Position numbers and translations under genes: made by a program
Assembly (NCBI GenBank): GCA_020425885.1
Contig: JAGQRA010000311.1
Location: 1-18,341 of the forward strand
Reading direction: 5' to 3'
Source: Planctomycetota bacterium
GTDB taxonomy: Bacteria > Planctomycetota > UBA1135 > UBA2386
Length of the DNA: 18,341 nucleotides
Notes under the pieces: model-generated
Seen by the model: the letters and a program-made list of their open reading frames with translations, nothing else
What the model was told of the DNA's origin: nothing
Databases searched by the model: none
Part shown: piece by piece, positions 7,873-15,263 of the stretch
How positions within the stretch are numbered: the first letter of the stretch is position 1
Layout: each line of letters begins with the position of its first letter

Positions 7873-9450
7873 TCAGATCACGAGCGCGAGGCGCTCGATG
7901 GCGGTGATCGTCCGGAGGCGGTCGAGCTGGTCGGCGGCCGGCGCCTGATCGAGGTTGAGGATGCCGAGCGCGCTGTCGCCGTTCTGCGGCATGCCGATCT
8001 GCATGCGGGTGATGTTGATGCCGAGGTCGCCGAGCGCGGTGCCGAGCTTGCCGACGACTCCCGGCTCGTCGCGATGGAACGTCACCAACAGCGGCCCCTC
8101 CGGGATGGCGTCGATGATGTAGCCGTCGAGCTCGACGAGGCGACCGTGGCGGTGGCCGAGGACCGTGCCCGAGGCGAAGTGGCGGACCTCGTCGATCACG
8201 GCTTCGACCCGGATCAACAGCATGAAGTCGCGCTTCATCGAGGTCGCCTCGCAGTGGAAGCGGACGTTCTGGTCCTTGGCGATGCGGGCCGCGTTGACCG
8301 GCGTCACGGGCCCCTCGACGACGTGGCGCAGGGCGCCGCTCAACATCGCCGCGGTCAGCGATTCGTGCGACGACGCCGGAATGCCGCCCTGCAGCGACAA
8401 TCGCAACGATTGCAGTCGGCCGGGGTAGATCTGGACCAGCAACGACGTGAGCTCGCGCGCGAGGTCGAGGTAGGGGCCGACCTGGGCGGCGTCGGCCGGC
8501 GACAGGCGCGGCACGTTGACGCCGTTGAGCACGACGCCGTGCTGCAGCGCGAGGGCCACCTGCTTGCCCATCTCGAGCGAGACGTTGCGCTTGGCCTCGT
8601 GGGTCGAGGCGCCGAGGTGCGGCGTCAGCACGAGATTGGGGGCGGTGCGCAACGGGCTGTCGGCGGCCAGCGGCTCCTGCTCGAAGACGTCGAGCGCGGC
8701 GCCGGCGAGGCGGCCCTCGTGCAGCGCGGCGCAGAGCGCGACCTCGTCGACGATGCCGCCGCGGGCGGCGTGGACCAGGCGGGCGCCGGGCTTCATCATG
8801 GCGATGCGTTCGGTGGACAGCAGGCCGCGCGTCTCGTCGAGCAGCGGCACGTGGACCGAGACGAAGTCGCTGCTCTGCAGCAGGTCGTCGAGGTCCATCA
8901 TGCGGACGCCGTCAGGCGCGTTCTTCTGCGAGACGAACGGGTCGTAGGCGGCGACGGTCATGCCGAGGCCGCGGCAGCGCTCGGCGACGACGCGACCGAT
9001 GCGGCCGAGCCCGAGGATGCCGGCCTGCTTGCCGAGCAGCTCGACGCCGGTGAACTTCGACTTCTCCCACTTGCCGGCGCGGATCGAGGCGTCGGCGGCC
9101 GGGATGCAGCGAGCCAGGCTGACGAGCAGCGCGACGGCGTGCTCGCCGGTGGTCACGGCGTTGGCCTCGGGCGTGTTCATGACGACGATGCCGCGCTCGG
9201 TGGCGGCGTCGACATCGATGTTGTCGACGCCGATGCCGGCGCGACCGATCAGCGACAGGGTCGAGGCCAGCTCGAGGCTGCGAGCGGTGACCTGGGTCGC
9301 CGAGCGCACGATCAGGGCGTGGAACGGCGGCAGGGCCTGCCGCAGCGCGTCCTCGTCCATGCCGGTCCGGACCGTGACCTCGCCGGCCGCACGCAGCAGC
9401 CCCATGCCTTCCTCGGACAGCTCGTCCGCCACCAGGATTCTCGTCTTCAT
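7873..9450 (-). CDS. serA: D-3-phosphoglycerate dehydrogenase (long form with ACT domain)
   Basis: A 525-residue enzyme oxidising 3-phosphoglycerate to 3-phosphohydroxypyruvate, the first step of serine synthesis. The nucleotide-binding motif is GLGRIG (147-152) with acidic D170 at the end of the following strand. Catalytic residues are R230 (AARGGIVDE), E259 (DVFEQEP) and H278 (TPHLGAST). After the catalytic domain (about 1-315) come an intervening ASB-type domain (about 320-450) and a C-terminal ACT domain (about 455-525, LLVTFHRDEPGVVGKLGTALGDLGINITRMQIG). ACT domains in this family usually bind serine for feedback control. The ATG at 9450 is chosen because GAGGAAA (9452-9458) precedes it and MKTRILVADE is the family's normal N-terminus; the frame is open a little further upstream but enters the preceding gene. 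It follows the glycosyltransferase by 31 bp on the same strand and may be co-transcribed with it. Confidence 0.95.
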   Translation of the reverse strand: MKTRILVADELSEEGMGLLRAAGEVTVRTGMDEDALRQALPPFHALIVRSATQVTARSLELASTLSLIGRAGIGVDNIDVDAATERGIVVMNTPEANAVTTGEHAVALLVSLARCIPAADASIRAGKWEKSKFTGVELLGKQAGILGLGRIGRVVAERCRGLGMTVAAYDPFVSQKNAPDGVRMMDLDDLLQSSDFVSVHVPLLDETRGLLSTERIAMMKPGARLVHAARGGIVDEVALCAALHEGRLAGAALDVFEQEPLAADSPLRTAPNLVLTPHLGASTHEAKRNVSLEMGKQVALALQHGVVLNGVNVPRLSPADAAQVGPYLDLARELTSLLVQIYPGRLQSLRLSLQGGIPASSHESLTAAMLSGALRHVVEGPVTPVNAARIAKDQNVRFHCEATSMKRDFMLLIRVEAVIDEVRHFASGTVLGHRHGRLVELDGYIIDAIPEGPLLVTFHRDEPGVVGKLGTALGDLGINITRMQIGMPQNGDSALGILNLDQAPAADQLDRLRTITAIERLALVI

Positions 9451-9451
9451 G

Positions 9452-9458
9452 TTTCCTC
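9452..9458 (-). promoter_or_regulatory. Ribosome binding site of serA
   Basis: GAGGAAA on the minus strand, one base from the ATG at 9448-9450. It is one of the few recognisable Shine-Dalgarno-like sites in the window and supports the shorter serA start, although its spacing is tight. Confidence 0.5.
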
Positions 9459-9481
9459 GAACGCAGTGCCGTCGCCGGCGA

Positions 9482-11416
9482 TCAGCGCGCACCCTTGCCG
9501 CGCAGGATGACCGCCACGGTCTTCATGATGATCGACAGGTCGAACAGCAGCGTCATGTTCTTGATGTAGTAGAGGTCGTAGCGCAGCTTCTCGCGCGCGT
9601 CGTCGACCGAGGCCCCGTACGAGTGCTGCACCTGGGCCCAGCCGGTGAGGCCCGGCTTGACCGTGTGGCGCAGCGGATAGAAGGGGATCTCGTGCGTCAG
9701 CTTGTCGACGAACACCGGGCGCTCGGGCCGCGGCCCGACGAACGACATGTGGCCCGACAGGATGTTGACGAACTGCGGGATCTCGTCGATGCGCGACAGT
9801 CGCAGGAAGCGGCCGATCGGCGTCACGCGGCTGTCGTTCTTGGTCGCCCAGACCGGACCGGACTCCTTCTCGGCGTCGACGGTCATGGTGCGGAACTTGA
9901 TGACGTGGAAGGTCTCGCCGTCCTGGCCGGTGCGGACCTGGGTGAAGAAGATCGGCCCGCGGCTGGTCAGCTTGACGAGCAGCACCGTGAGCAGGCAGAT
10001 CGGCAACGACAGCAAGAGGCCCAGGCTGGCGGCGACGATGTCGACGACCCGCTTGAGCGCCATCGTCAGCGGGTCCTTGGTGAAGCCGCGGCCGTAGATG
10101 AGGTAGCTCGGCCGCATGCTCTCGACCGCGAGCTTGCCGGTCAGGCGCTCGAACATCGACTCGCGCTCCTCGATCATGATGCCGTCGGTGCGGCAGGCGA
10201 GCAGGGTCTCGACCGGCAGGCGGCCGCGACGTTCGCGCAGCGCGACGACGACGCGGCTGATGCCTTCGCGCTGGCACAGGGCGAGCAGGTTGTCGATCGG
10301 GCCGACCAGCGGGGCATCGTCGTCCCGGCGCTCGATCGGTGGCTGATTCGGCTCCTCGATGAAACCCAGCAGCTCGAAGCCGGCCATCGGATTGTGCTGG
10401 ATCAGCCGGCCGAGGTGCAGCGCGTCCTCGGAGGCGCCGACGATGACGACACGCTCGCCGAAGCGCCACTTGTAGAAGAACCAGTGGAAGAAGTGGCGCA
10501 GCAGGTAGACCAGTCCGAACGCGATGCCGACCAGGATGATCAGCTTGTAGGTCTCGCCGTTGGCATCGGCGATGCCGGGGAAGAAGAACAGCGAGGGCGG
10601 CGCGATCAGCACCAGGACCGCGAGCATCACCAGCGCGTAGCCGCACGAGTGCACCAGACGGTTGCCGAGCTCGGCGCGGTTCTGCGCCGTGCGCCAGTCG
10701 TAGAGGTCGTTGTAGCTCAGCGCGGCCTGGCAGATGATCGCGATCGTGAAGCAGGTGAGCAGGCCGCGCAGCAGGTCGCGCGAGGGTTCGAACAGGAAGA
10801 ACGACTTCGTGCTGAGCGGCGGTGCGCTGGTCCCGATCAGCAATACCAGGGTGAACAGGACCGTCTCCGCCAGCATCAGCAGCAGCTTGCGCCGCGGGAT
10901 GAACTGTTCTGCTAGGGTCGGCATGCGGGGAGATGGGGGCGGCGAGCTGCGGTTCGATGTGATGTTCGGCGTTCGCGGTCGGAGCGCTAGAGGACGCGAT
11001 GAGAAGCCGACAGCATGGTCACTGCCGACAACCGTGCGGAGACCACGAAAATGCAACAATTCGGCCGTGGCCGCCGTCGGTCCAGCGAGCCATCGCACCG
11101 CGACGACGTCGATTCGAAGCGACCGCGGCCGCGGTCGCAACCGTGGCGCCAACGCCCGCAGCGATCGTTCGAGGCGATCGAGACGTCGGCCATCGACGAA
11201 ACGCTCGGGGGCGGGGTGATCGACACGTGCCTTGACCTCGACTGCGGCCCAGTGTTTTCCCTTGCGCACGAGGAGGTCGATCTCGCCGAACCTCGTCCGC
11301 AGGTTGCGGGCCTCGATGCGGTATCCGGCCGCCTGCAGGGCTTGCGCCGCGAGCAGTTCGCCGCGCGGTCCAGAGCGTCGGGTATCTGGCTCAGGCCGTC
11401 TCTGCTCCCTCGTCAC
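9482..11416 (-). CDS. YraN/UPF0102 domain fused to polyprenyl glycosylphosphotransferase (EPS sugar transferase)
   Basis: One uninterrupted 644-residue frame. Residues about 15-130 are a YraN-type domain. Residues 165-644 are a complete initiating sugar transferase: four helices (about 178-196, 215-233, 256-274, 291-309), a Rossmann-like domain (RVVIVGASEDA, from 322), and a bacterial sugar transferase domain (about 453-644). The last contains KFRTM, VWATKNDSRVT, the D544-E545 pair of SRIDEIPQ, MSFVGPRPERP, KPGLTGWAQV and the terminal GKGAR. Such enzymes move a sugar-1-phosphate onto undecaprenyl phosphate to start exopolysaccharide assembly; the ending resembles the exosortase/PEP-CTERM-associated type. 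The GTG start overlaps the yajC end by 26 bp. M165 (ATG at 10922-10924) would start a normal-length sugar transferase, so two products, or a lost yraN stop, are real alternatives. Codons around residues 118-165 have much weaker G/C bias than the rest. Confidence 0.8.
   Translation of the reverse strand: MTREQRRPEPDTRRSGPRGELLAAQALQAAGYRIEARNLRTRFGEIDLLVRKGKHWAAVEVKARVDHPAPERFVDGRRLDRLERSLRALAPRLRPRPRSLRIDVVAVRWLAGPTAATAELLHFRGLRTVVGSDHAVGFSSRPLALRPRTPNITSNRSSPPPSPRMPTLAEQFIPRRKLLLMLAETVLFTLVLLIGTSAPPLSTKSFFLFEPSRDLLRGLLTCFTIAIICQAALSYNDLYDWRTAQNRAELGNRLVHSCGYALVMLAVLVLIAPPSLFFFPGIADANGETYKLIILVGIAFGLVYLLRHFFHWFFYKWRFGERVVIVGASEDALHLGRLIQHNPMAGFELLGFIEEPNQPPIERRDDDAPLVGPIDNLLALCQREGISRVVVALRERRGRLPVETLLACRTDGIMIEERESMFERLTGKLAVESMRPSYLIYGRGFTKDPLTMALKRVVDIVAASLGLLLSLPICLLTVLLVKLTSRGPIFFTQVRTGQDGETFHVIKFRTMTVDAEKESGPVWATKNDSRVTPIGRFLRLSRIDEIPQFVNILSGHMSFVGPRPERPVFVDKLTHEIPFYPLRHTVKPGLTGWAQVQHSYGASVDDAREKLRYDLYYIKNMTLLFDLSIIMKTVAVILRGKGAR
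11003..11416 (-). other. YraN/UPF0102 nuclease-like domain at the N-terminus of the fused frame
   Basis: Residues about 18-110 show the UPF0102 pattern: GELLAAQALQAAGYRI, RNLRTRFGEIDLLV and WAAVEVKAR. E20, D47, E60 and K62 fit the PD-(D/E)XK-like core of this family, which in other bacteria is a free-standing protein of about 115-130 residues. A role in DNA metabolism is suspected for the family but not firmly established. Here no stop codon separates it from the downstream sugar transferase. The domain end near residue 138 is estimated from usual length. Confidence 0.75.
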
Positions 11417-11858
11417 GGATGATCCGCGCGATCGATGCCCGTTCGAAGGTGACCTTGGCCGAGTCGAGCAGCAGCGTCACGGTCTTCGGCTCGAGCCGGT
11501 GCACGGTGCCGTGGATGCCCGACGAGGTGACCACCTGGTCGCCCTGTTTGATCGCCGACAACATCGCCTGCTGGGCCTTGCGCGCCTTCGACTCGCGCCG
11601 CATCGAGAAGAACAGCATCAGCGCGACGCCGACCATCAGATACAGCATGATGTCGCCGCCCAGGGCCGGCGCCGGCGTGGTCTTCGGCGGCGCATTCGGA
11701 TCGACCTTGGCGGCACCCTGGTCGCCGCCGTTGTCCTGACCGGTAACCGGAACCGCCGCGCCGTTGCTGCCGACCGGGGCCTCGGTCGAGGTCGGCTCCT
11801 GCGCCGACACCGCGGCAGCGAGGAAGGAGATCGGGATCAGATAGGACTTTGGCAGCAT
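11391..11858 (-). CDS. yajC: YajC-family preprotein translocase subunit
   Basis: A 155-residue protein with the YajC core: one membrane helix (about 70-88, MLYLMVGVALMLFFSM), then a basic stretch RRESKARKAQQ, then the conserved IKQGDQVVTSSGIHGTVHRLE segment (103-133) and a small beta domain to 150. YajC associates with SecDF and the Sec translocon at the inner membrane. The core is preceded by an unusual extension of about 65 residues: a signal-like hydrophobic segment (5-18) and a low-complexity Pro/Thr/Gly/Asn-rich spacer (20-66). Typical YajC proteins have about 110 residues and lack this. secD and secF are not adjacent; the next gene is the yraN fusion, overlapping by 26 bp. The start ATG at 11858 is the only sensible one. 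The gene is divergent from mnmA with a shared 116 bp upstream region. Confidence 0.85.
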   Translation of the reverse strand: MLPKSYLIPISFLAAAVSAQEPTSTEAPVGSNGAAVPVTGQDNGGDQGAAKVDPNAPPKTTPAPALGGDIMLYLMVGVALMLFFSMRRESKARKAQQAMLSAIKQGDQVVTSSGIHGTVHRLEPKTVTLLLDSAKVTFERASIARIIRDEGAETA

Positions 11859-11894
11859 GCGTTGGCTCGGATCGGTCTGGGAAAACGGGCGAGC

Positions 11895-11900
11895 AGTATA
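11895..11900 (-). promoter_or_regulatory. Possible -10 element for yajC
   Basis: TATACT on the minus strand, 36 bp upstream of the yajC ATG, is a 5-of-6 match to TATAAT in an otherwise GC-rich spacer. No good -35 is seen at the right distance (TGTAAC at 11918-11923 is poor), so the call is weak. Confidence 0.3.
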
Positions 11901-11946
11901 GGCCGACCTCCGGTTGCGTTACATGGCCGCTTCGGCATCCTGTCCA

Positions 11947-11968
11947 GATCGGCCTGTTTCTGCCGATC
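11947..11968 (+). promoter_or_regulatory. Hairpin in the mnmA leader next to the start codon
   Basis: GATCGGC (11947-11953) and GCCGATC (11962-11968) form a perfect 7 bp stem with an 8-base loop CTGTTTCT, ending six bases before the mnmA ATG. There is no Shine-Dalgarno sequence. The hairpin could affect translation initiation or be a protein-binding dyad; no function is known. Confidence 0.35.
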
Positions 11969-11974
11969 CTTCTC

Positions 11975-13012
11975 ATGCGTGTCCTGGTTGCCATGTCCGG
12001 CGGTGTCGACAGCAGCGTCGCGGCCCTGTTGCTGCAGCGGCAGGGGCACGAGGTGATCGGCGTGTTCATGAAGAACGGGGTCAAGAGCCACGGCACGCAG
12101 GCGAAGTCGTGCTGCTCGGCGTCGGACGCGCGCGATGCGGGGCTGGTTGCTGATCGTCTGGGCATGCCGTTCTACTCCGTGGACTACGAGGTCGAATTCG
12201 CCGGTCTCATGGACTGGTTCGCCGACGAGTACCGGGCCGGGCGCACGCCCAACCCCTGTGTGTTGTGCAATCAGGAACTCAAGTTCGGCCACCTTTTCCG
12301 GCTCGCGGACGATGTCGGCGCCGTCGCGGTCGCGACCGGGCACTACGCGCGGGTCGAGGACGGCGCGCTACGAACCGCCCGCGATGCCGACAAGGACCAG
12401 ACCTACTACCTGTTCGGCATCGAGCGGGCCGCGCTCGGCCGCGCCCTGTTTCCGCTCGGCGGGCTGACCAAGGCCGAGGTGCGGGAACTCGCCGCCGAGG
12501 CCGGGTTCACGACCGCGCGCAAGGCGGAGTCGATGGACATCTGCTTCGTCACCTCGGGTGACTACCGCGACGTCGTCAGCGCCCGCGGCGGCAAGGGGCG
12601 GCCGGGGCGGTTCGTGGCCGAGGACGGTCGGGAGCTCGGTCGCCATGACGGCGTCGATGCCTTCACCGTCGGGCAGCGTCGCGGCCTGCCGGCCCTCGGC
12701 GTCCCGTTCTACGTCAAGCGGATCGATGCGGCGACGGGCGAGGTCCTGCTCGTCGAACGGGATGCGCTCGGCGCGACCGTGGCCTCGGTGTCCGGCGTCA
12801 ACTGGCTCGTCGATGCGCCCTTGCCCGACGTCAGTCTGGCCGCGCGGGTCAAGGTCCGCGCGCGTCACCAATCCGTTCCGGCGACCTTGCACGTGGTCGC
12901 GGGCGGAGCGGTCCGGATCGAGTTCGCAGCGCCGGTCGAAGCCGTGTCGCCGGGCCAGGCGGCGGTGTTCTATCGCGACGATCAGGTGCTCGGCGGCGGC
13001 TTTCTGAACTGA
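11975..13012 (+). CDS. mnmA: tRNA-specific 2-thiouridylase MnmA
   Basis: A 345-residue enzyme that puts sulfur on the wobble uridine (U34) of tRNA for Lys, Glu and Gln, using ATP and relayed persulfide sulfur. The PP-loop SGGVDSS is at 8-14. The catalytic cysteines should be C98 (NPCVLCNQELKFG) and C190 (SMDICFV), matching the two cysteines of the E. coli enzyme. Other expected motifs are ATGHYARV (about 120) and KDQTYYLFG (140-148) with the C-terminal beta-barrel domain after about residue 210. The KSCCSASDARDA segment (44-55) is a subgroup feature I recall from other bacteria. The ATG at 11975 places the PP-loop eight residues from the N-terminus, as usual; the longer frame upstream is not coding-like. 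It is a single gene, divergent from yajC. Confidence 0.95.
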   Translation: MRVLVAMSGGVDSSVAALLLQRQGHEVIGVFMKNGVKSHGTQAKSCCSASDARDAGLVADRLGMPFYSVDYEVEFAGLMDWFADEYRAGRTPNPCVLCNQELKFGHLFRLADDVGAVAVATGHYARVEDGALRTARDADKDQTYYLFGIERAALGRALFPLGGLTKAEVRELAAEAGFTTARKAESMDICFVTSGDYRDVVSARGGKGRPGRFVAEDGRELGRHDGVDAFTVGQRRGLPALGVPFYVKRIDAATGEVLLVERDALGATVASVSGVNWLVDAPLPDVSLAARVKVRARHQSVPATLHVVAGGAVRIEFAAPVEAVSPGQAAVFYRDDQVLGGGFLN

Positions 13013-13058
13013 GCACTCTCGGGCTCCACAGCGCGGCGCATGCGTGCCATTGTTTTCG

Positions 13059-13098
13059 GTCCGCCATGGATGCCACGACGCCGCGCGATGCGGCGGAC
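13059..13098 (+). terminator. Inverted repeats downstream of mnmA, possible terminator
   Basis: GTCCGCC (13059-13065) can pair with GGCGGAC (13092-13098). Alternatively CGCCGC (13079-13084) pairs with GCGGCG (13090-13095) around a 5-base loop. They lie about 45-85 bp after the mnmA stop. There is no following T-run. The remainder of the 190 bp gap to the next gene shows nothing definite. Confidence 0.3.
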
Positions 13099-13202
13099 GG
13101 CCTGCTTGCGCGCACCAGGATGGTGGTGGTACGGTGCGGCGACGCGGGTCGTTACCTCGCCCTGACTCGTCTCACCACACACACCTTCCAGGAAGGGGAA
13201 CC

Positions 13203-14840
13203 ATGCACGCCAAGATCCTCGCCCTTTCGGCGTTGTCTCTCTCGCTTTCGCTCGATGCGCAATGCTGGACCAGCCAGCTCACCACGCCTCCCGGGTTCGC
13301 CCATGACAACAGCGGCGGTGACGGCGGCGCCGTCTACTTCCGGCTCGATGTGCTCGCCGCCAACGGGGTCAGCATCTGCGGCGTCGCCATGAACACGACC
13401 GCGCCGGTCGGCACCCACATGGGCTCGAGGGTGTCGGTACACAACACGTTGACCGATCCGTTCCTGCTCGACGCAATCAACATCACGGCCGCGAACTGGA
13501 CCACGCTGTGCGGACTCGTCGGCACCTCCGCCGGCATCGACAATGCGTCGCAGCTGTCGGTGGTCAGTGGCACCAACTCGCTCGACCTGCCGATGGGAAG
13601 CTACCTGCTGGCGATCACCAACTGCCCGGGCTGGGGCCACGCCTACACCAACGGCGGCCCCGCGTTGCAGACCGCGACCAACGCCGGCGAGCTCAGCTAC
13701 TACGGAGGCCGGGCCTACAACCCGGCCTTCACCGGGACTCCGTTCGGCAACACCAGCGTCGCGCGCGTCACCAATGCCCGCTTCGACTACAGCGTGCCGG
13801 CAACGCCCGTGGTCATGACTCCCGGCGGCTTCAATGGCGTCTGCGCCTCGGGCTCGACCGGCGGCACTGCGTGCGGTGGCGATGCGGCCCAGGTCTACGA
13901 GGTGTTCGGCCAGAACCCGTTCGATCTCGCCGCCAACGACATCGTCTTCACCGCCGGCGTCGGTCAGACCACGCAGTCGAGCGCGCCCGGCACGGCGATC
14001 GTGCCGCCGGTCGCGGCCGACCTCGGCCTCGGCGATGAGGAGAACAGCAGCCTGCTGCCGATCGGCTTCACCTGCGATCTCGGCACCGTCTCGTTCGACG
14101 CGGTGTCGATCGCATCCAACGGCTACGTCTGGCTCGGCGGCACCGGCCGCGCCGACTACAGCGACACCGAACTCGAGTTCGTCACCGAGGGGCCGCGAGT
14201 CGCTCTGCACTGGGACGACCTGACGCCGCCGCTCGGTGGCTCGATCCACCTCGACCTGGCGACCAACCTCGCCATCGTCACGTTCCTCGACGTCGCCTAC
14301 TATGCGCAGCCGACCGTGCGGATCACCGTCCAACTCGAGATCACGCCGACCTCGATGACGATCCGCCACGACCCGCTGAGCCCGTTCACGACCGATTGCA
14401 TCGTCGGCTTCAGCAACGGCATCCCGCCGGCGGCTGCCCCGGGATCGACCGACCTCAACGGCGGCACGCCGGTCACCGTCGTCGGCGGTGGTCTCAACCT
14501 GACGTTGGCGCTGACGCGGATCCCGATGGTCGGCGGCTCGATGGACCTGCTGCTCGAGGGCAACGCGGGGGGTCTCGGGGCCGTTCTGGCCGACATCGGC
14601 ATGCTGCTGCCGGTGCCGATCTCGCTGCCGACGCCGCCGTTCGCGCAGGGTTGCTCGCAGTACCTGGTCCACACCACGGTGAGCCTCGGCATCACCTTCG
14701 CGCCGAGCGCGGCCTACTCGATCGCGGTACCGAGCGGCGCCTGGATCACCGGTCTGCCGCTGCGGGCGCAGGGAGCCCGCCTGGCCAGCGGCGTGATCGC
14801 CACCAGCAACGTCGTCAGCGGCATCGTCGGCAACCTCTGA
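13203..14840 (+). CDS. Secreted beta-rich protein of unknown function
   Basis: A 545-residue exported protein. MHAKILALSALSLSLSLDA is a standard signal peptide with probable cleavage after A19. The mature part is rich in Gly, Thr, Asn, Ser and Ala and low in Lys, typical of extracellular beta-sandwich proteins. Three regions can be made out. Residues about 20-200 form one domain. The middle (about 225-420) contains LPIGFTCDLGTVSFDAVSIASNGYVWLGG and HWDDLTPPLGGSIHLD, which resembles nidogen-like or related beta domains. The C-terminal part (about 480-545) ends with GLPLRAQGARLASGVIATSNVVSGIVG, a tail pattern I associate with planctomycete secreted proteins. Several cysteines could form disulfides. 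The ATG at 13203 has AAGGGG at 13193-13198. No catalytic motif is recognised, and neither neighbour suggests a role. Confidence 0.8.
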   Translation: MHAKILALSALSLSLSLDAQCWTSQLTTPPGFAHDNSGGDGGAVYFRLDVLAANGVSICGVAMNTTAPVGTHMGSRVSVHNTLTDPFLLDAINITAANWTTLCGLVGTSAGIDNASQLSVVSGTNSLDLPMGSYLLAITNCPGWGHAYTNGGPALQTATNAGELSYYGGRAYNPAFTGTPFGNTSVARVTNARFDYSVPATPVVMTPGGFNGVCASGSTGGTACGGDAAQVYEVFGQNPFDLAANDIVFTAGVGQTTQSSAPGTAIVPPVAADLGLGDEENSSLLPIGFTCDLGTVSFDAVSIASNGYVWLGGTGRADYSDTELEFVTEGPRVALHWDDLTPPLGGSIHLDLATNLAIVTFLDVAYYAQPTVRITVQLEITPTSMTIRHDPLSPFTTDCIVGFSNGIPPAAAPGSTDLNGGTPVTVVGGGLNLTLALTRIPMVGGSMDLLLEGNAGGLGAVLADIGMLLPVPISLPTPPFAQGCSQYLVHTTVSLGITFAPSAAYSIAVPSGAWITGLPLRAQGARLASGVIATSNVVSGIVGNL

Positions 14841-14858
14841 CGCCGCGGGCACGGCGGT

Positions 14859-14920
14859 GACGCCGCAACGGTGCTGAAGGCCTGCGCTGCGGCGTCGACG
14901 CCGTGCCGCGTTGCGGCGTC
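14859..14920. terminator. Nested inverted repeat between convergent genes, probable bidirectional terminator
   Basis: GACGCCGCAACG (14859-14870) and CGTTGCGGCGTC (14909-14920) are a perfect 12 bp inverted repeat with a 38-base interval. Inside lies a 14-base perfect palindrome, CGGCGTCGACGCCG (14890... to 14903, centred on GTCGAC). The element fills the gap between the stops of the secreted protein (+) and HU (-). No T-run is present on either side, so termination may be structural or Rho-assisted. Confidence 0.5.
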
Positions 14921-14938
14921 CGGAGGATCAGGACGAAC

Positions 14939-15214
14939 TCAGACGCTGTCCTTCAAGGTCGCCCCGGCGCGGAAGCCGACCGTGCGCGAGGCGGCGATCT
15001 GCATCGGCTCGTTGGTCTGCGGGTTGCGGCCGATGCGGGCCTTGCGGTCCTTCACGGCGAAGGTGCCGAAACCGACGATCTGGACCGCCTTGTCCTTCTT
15101 CAGGCCGCGCTGGATCGCGGCCAGCAGGGCATTGCCGGCGCGTTCGGCGTGGGCCTTGCTGCAGTCCGTGCCGAGGTGCCGCTGCACCTCTTCGATCAGT
15201 TCTGACTTGTTCAC
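14939..15214 (-). CDS. HU/IHF-family DNA-binding protein
   Basis: A 91-residue protein of exactly the usual HU length. NKSELIEEVQ opens the helical dimerisation part (1-40). VQIVGFGTFAVKDRKARIGRNPQTNEPMQIAASRTVGFRAGATLKDSV contains the beta arms and the GRNPQT-type arm tip that inserts into the DNA minor groove. HU bends and compacts DNA; HU and IHF cannot be told apart by eye, but the GRNPQT arm with a short C-terminus suits HU. The GTG start at 15214 is fixed by AGGAGG at 15220-15225, five bases upstream, the best Shine-Dalgarno in the window. The frame continues upstream to an ATG at 15364, but that extension has no family match and crosses the promoter. The strong ribosome site fits an abundant protein. 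It is transcribed alone. Confidence 0.92.
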   Translation of the reverse strand: MNKSELIEEVQRHLGTDCSKAHAERAGNALLAAIQRGLKKDKAVQIVGFGTFAVKDRKARIGRNPQTNEPMQIAASRTVGFRAGATLKDSV

Positions 15215-15219
15215 GATTG

Positions 15220-15225
15220 CCTCCT
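15220..15225 (-). promoter_or_regulatory. Consensus Shine-Dalgarno of the HU gene
   Basis: AGGAGG on the minus strand, five bases before the GTG at 15212-15214. It decides the start of the HU gene over the in-frame ATG at 15364. Confidence 0.85.
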
Positions 15226-15263
15226 GAAACGCTCGGGTCGCCGACCGTGACGACCCGGTCACG

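Noticed and set aside
7768..10915. Very long plus-strand open frames (580 and 651 codons) opposite serA and the sugar transferase
   Set aside because: They are rich in Arg, Asp, Gln and His with no domain pattern and mirror the strong third-position bias of the minus-strand genes, whose motifs are unambiguous.
11849..11974. Longer MnmA starting at 11849
   Set aside because: MnmA begins just before the PP-loop; the 42-residue extension is unlike the family and overlaps the yajC start.
13152..14852. A 566-codon minus-strand frame opposite the secreted protein
   Set aside because: Low-complexity Arg/Asp/Ala/Val-rich antisense shadow; the plus strand has a signal peptide, a ribosome site and coherent protein sequence.
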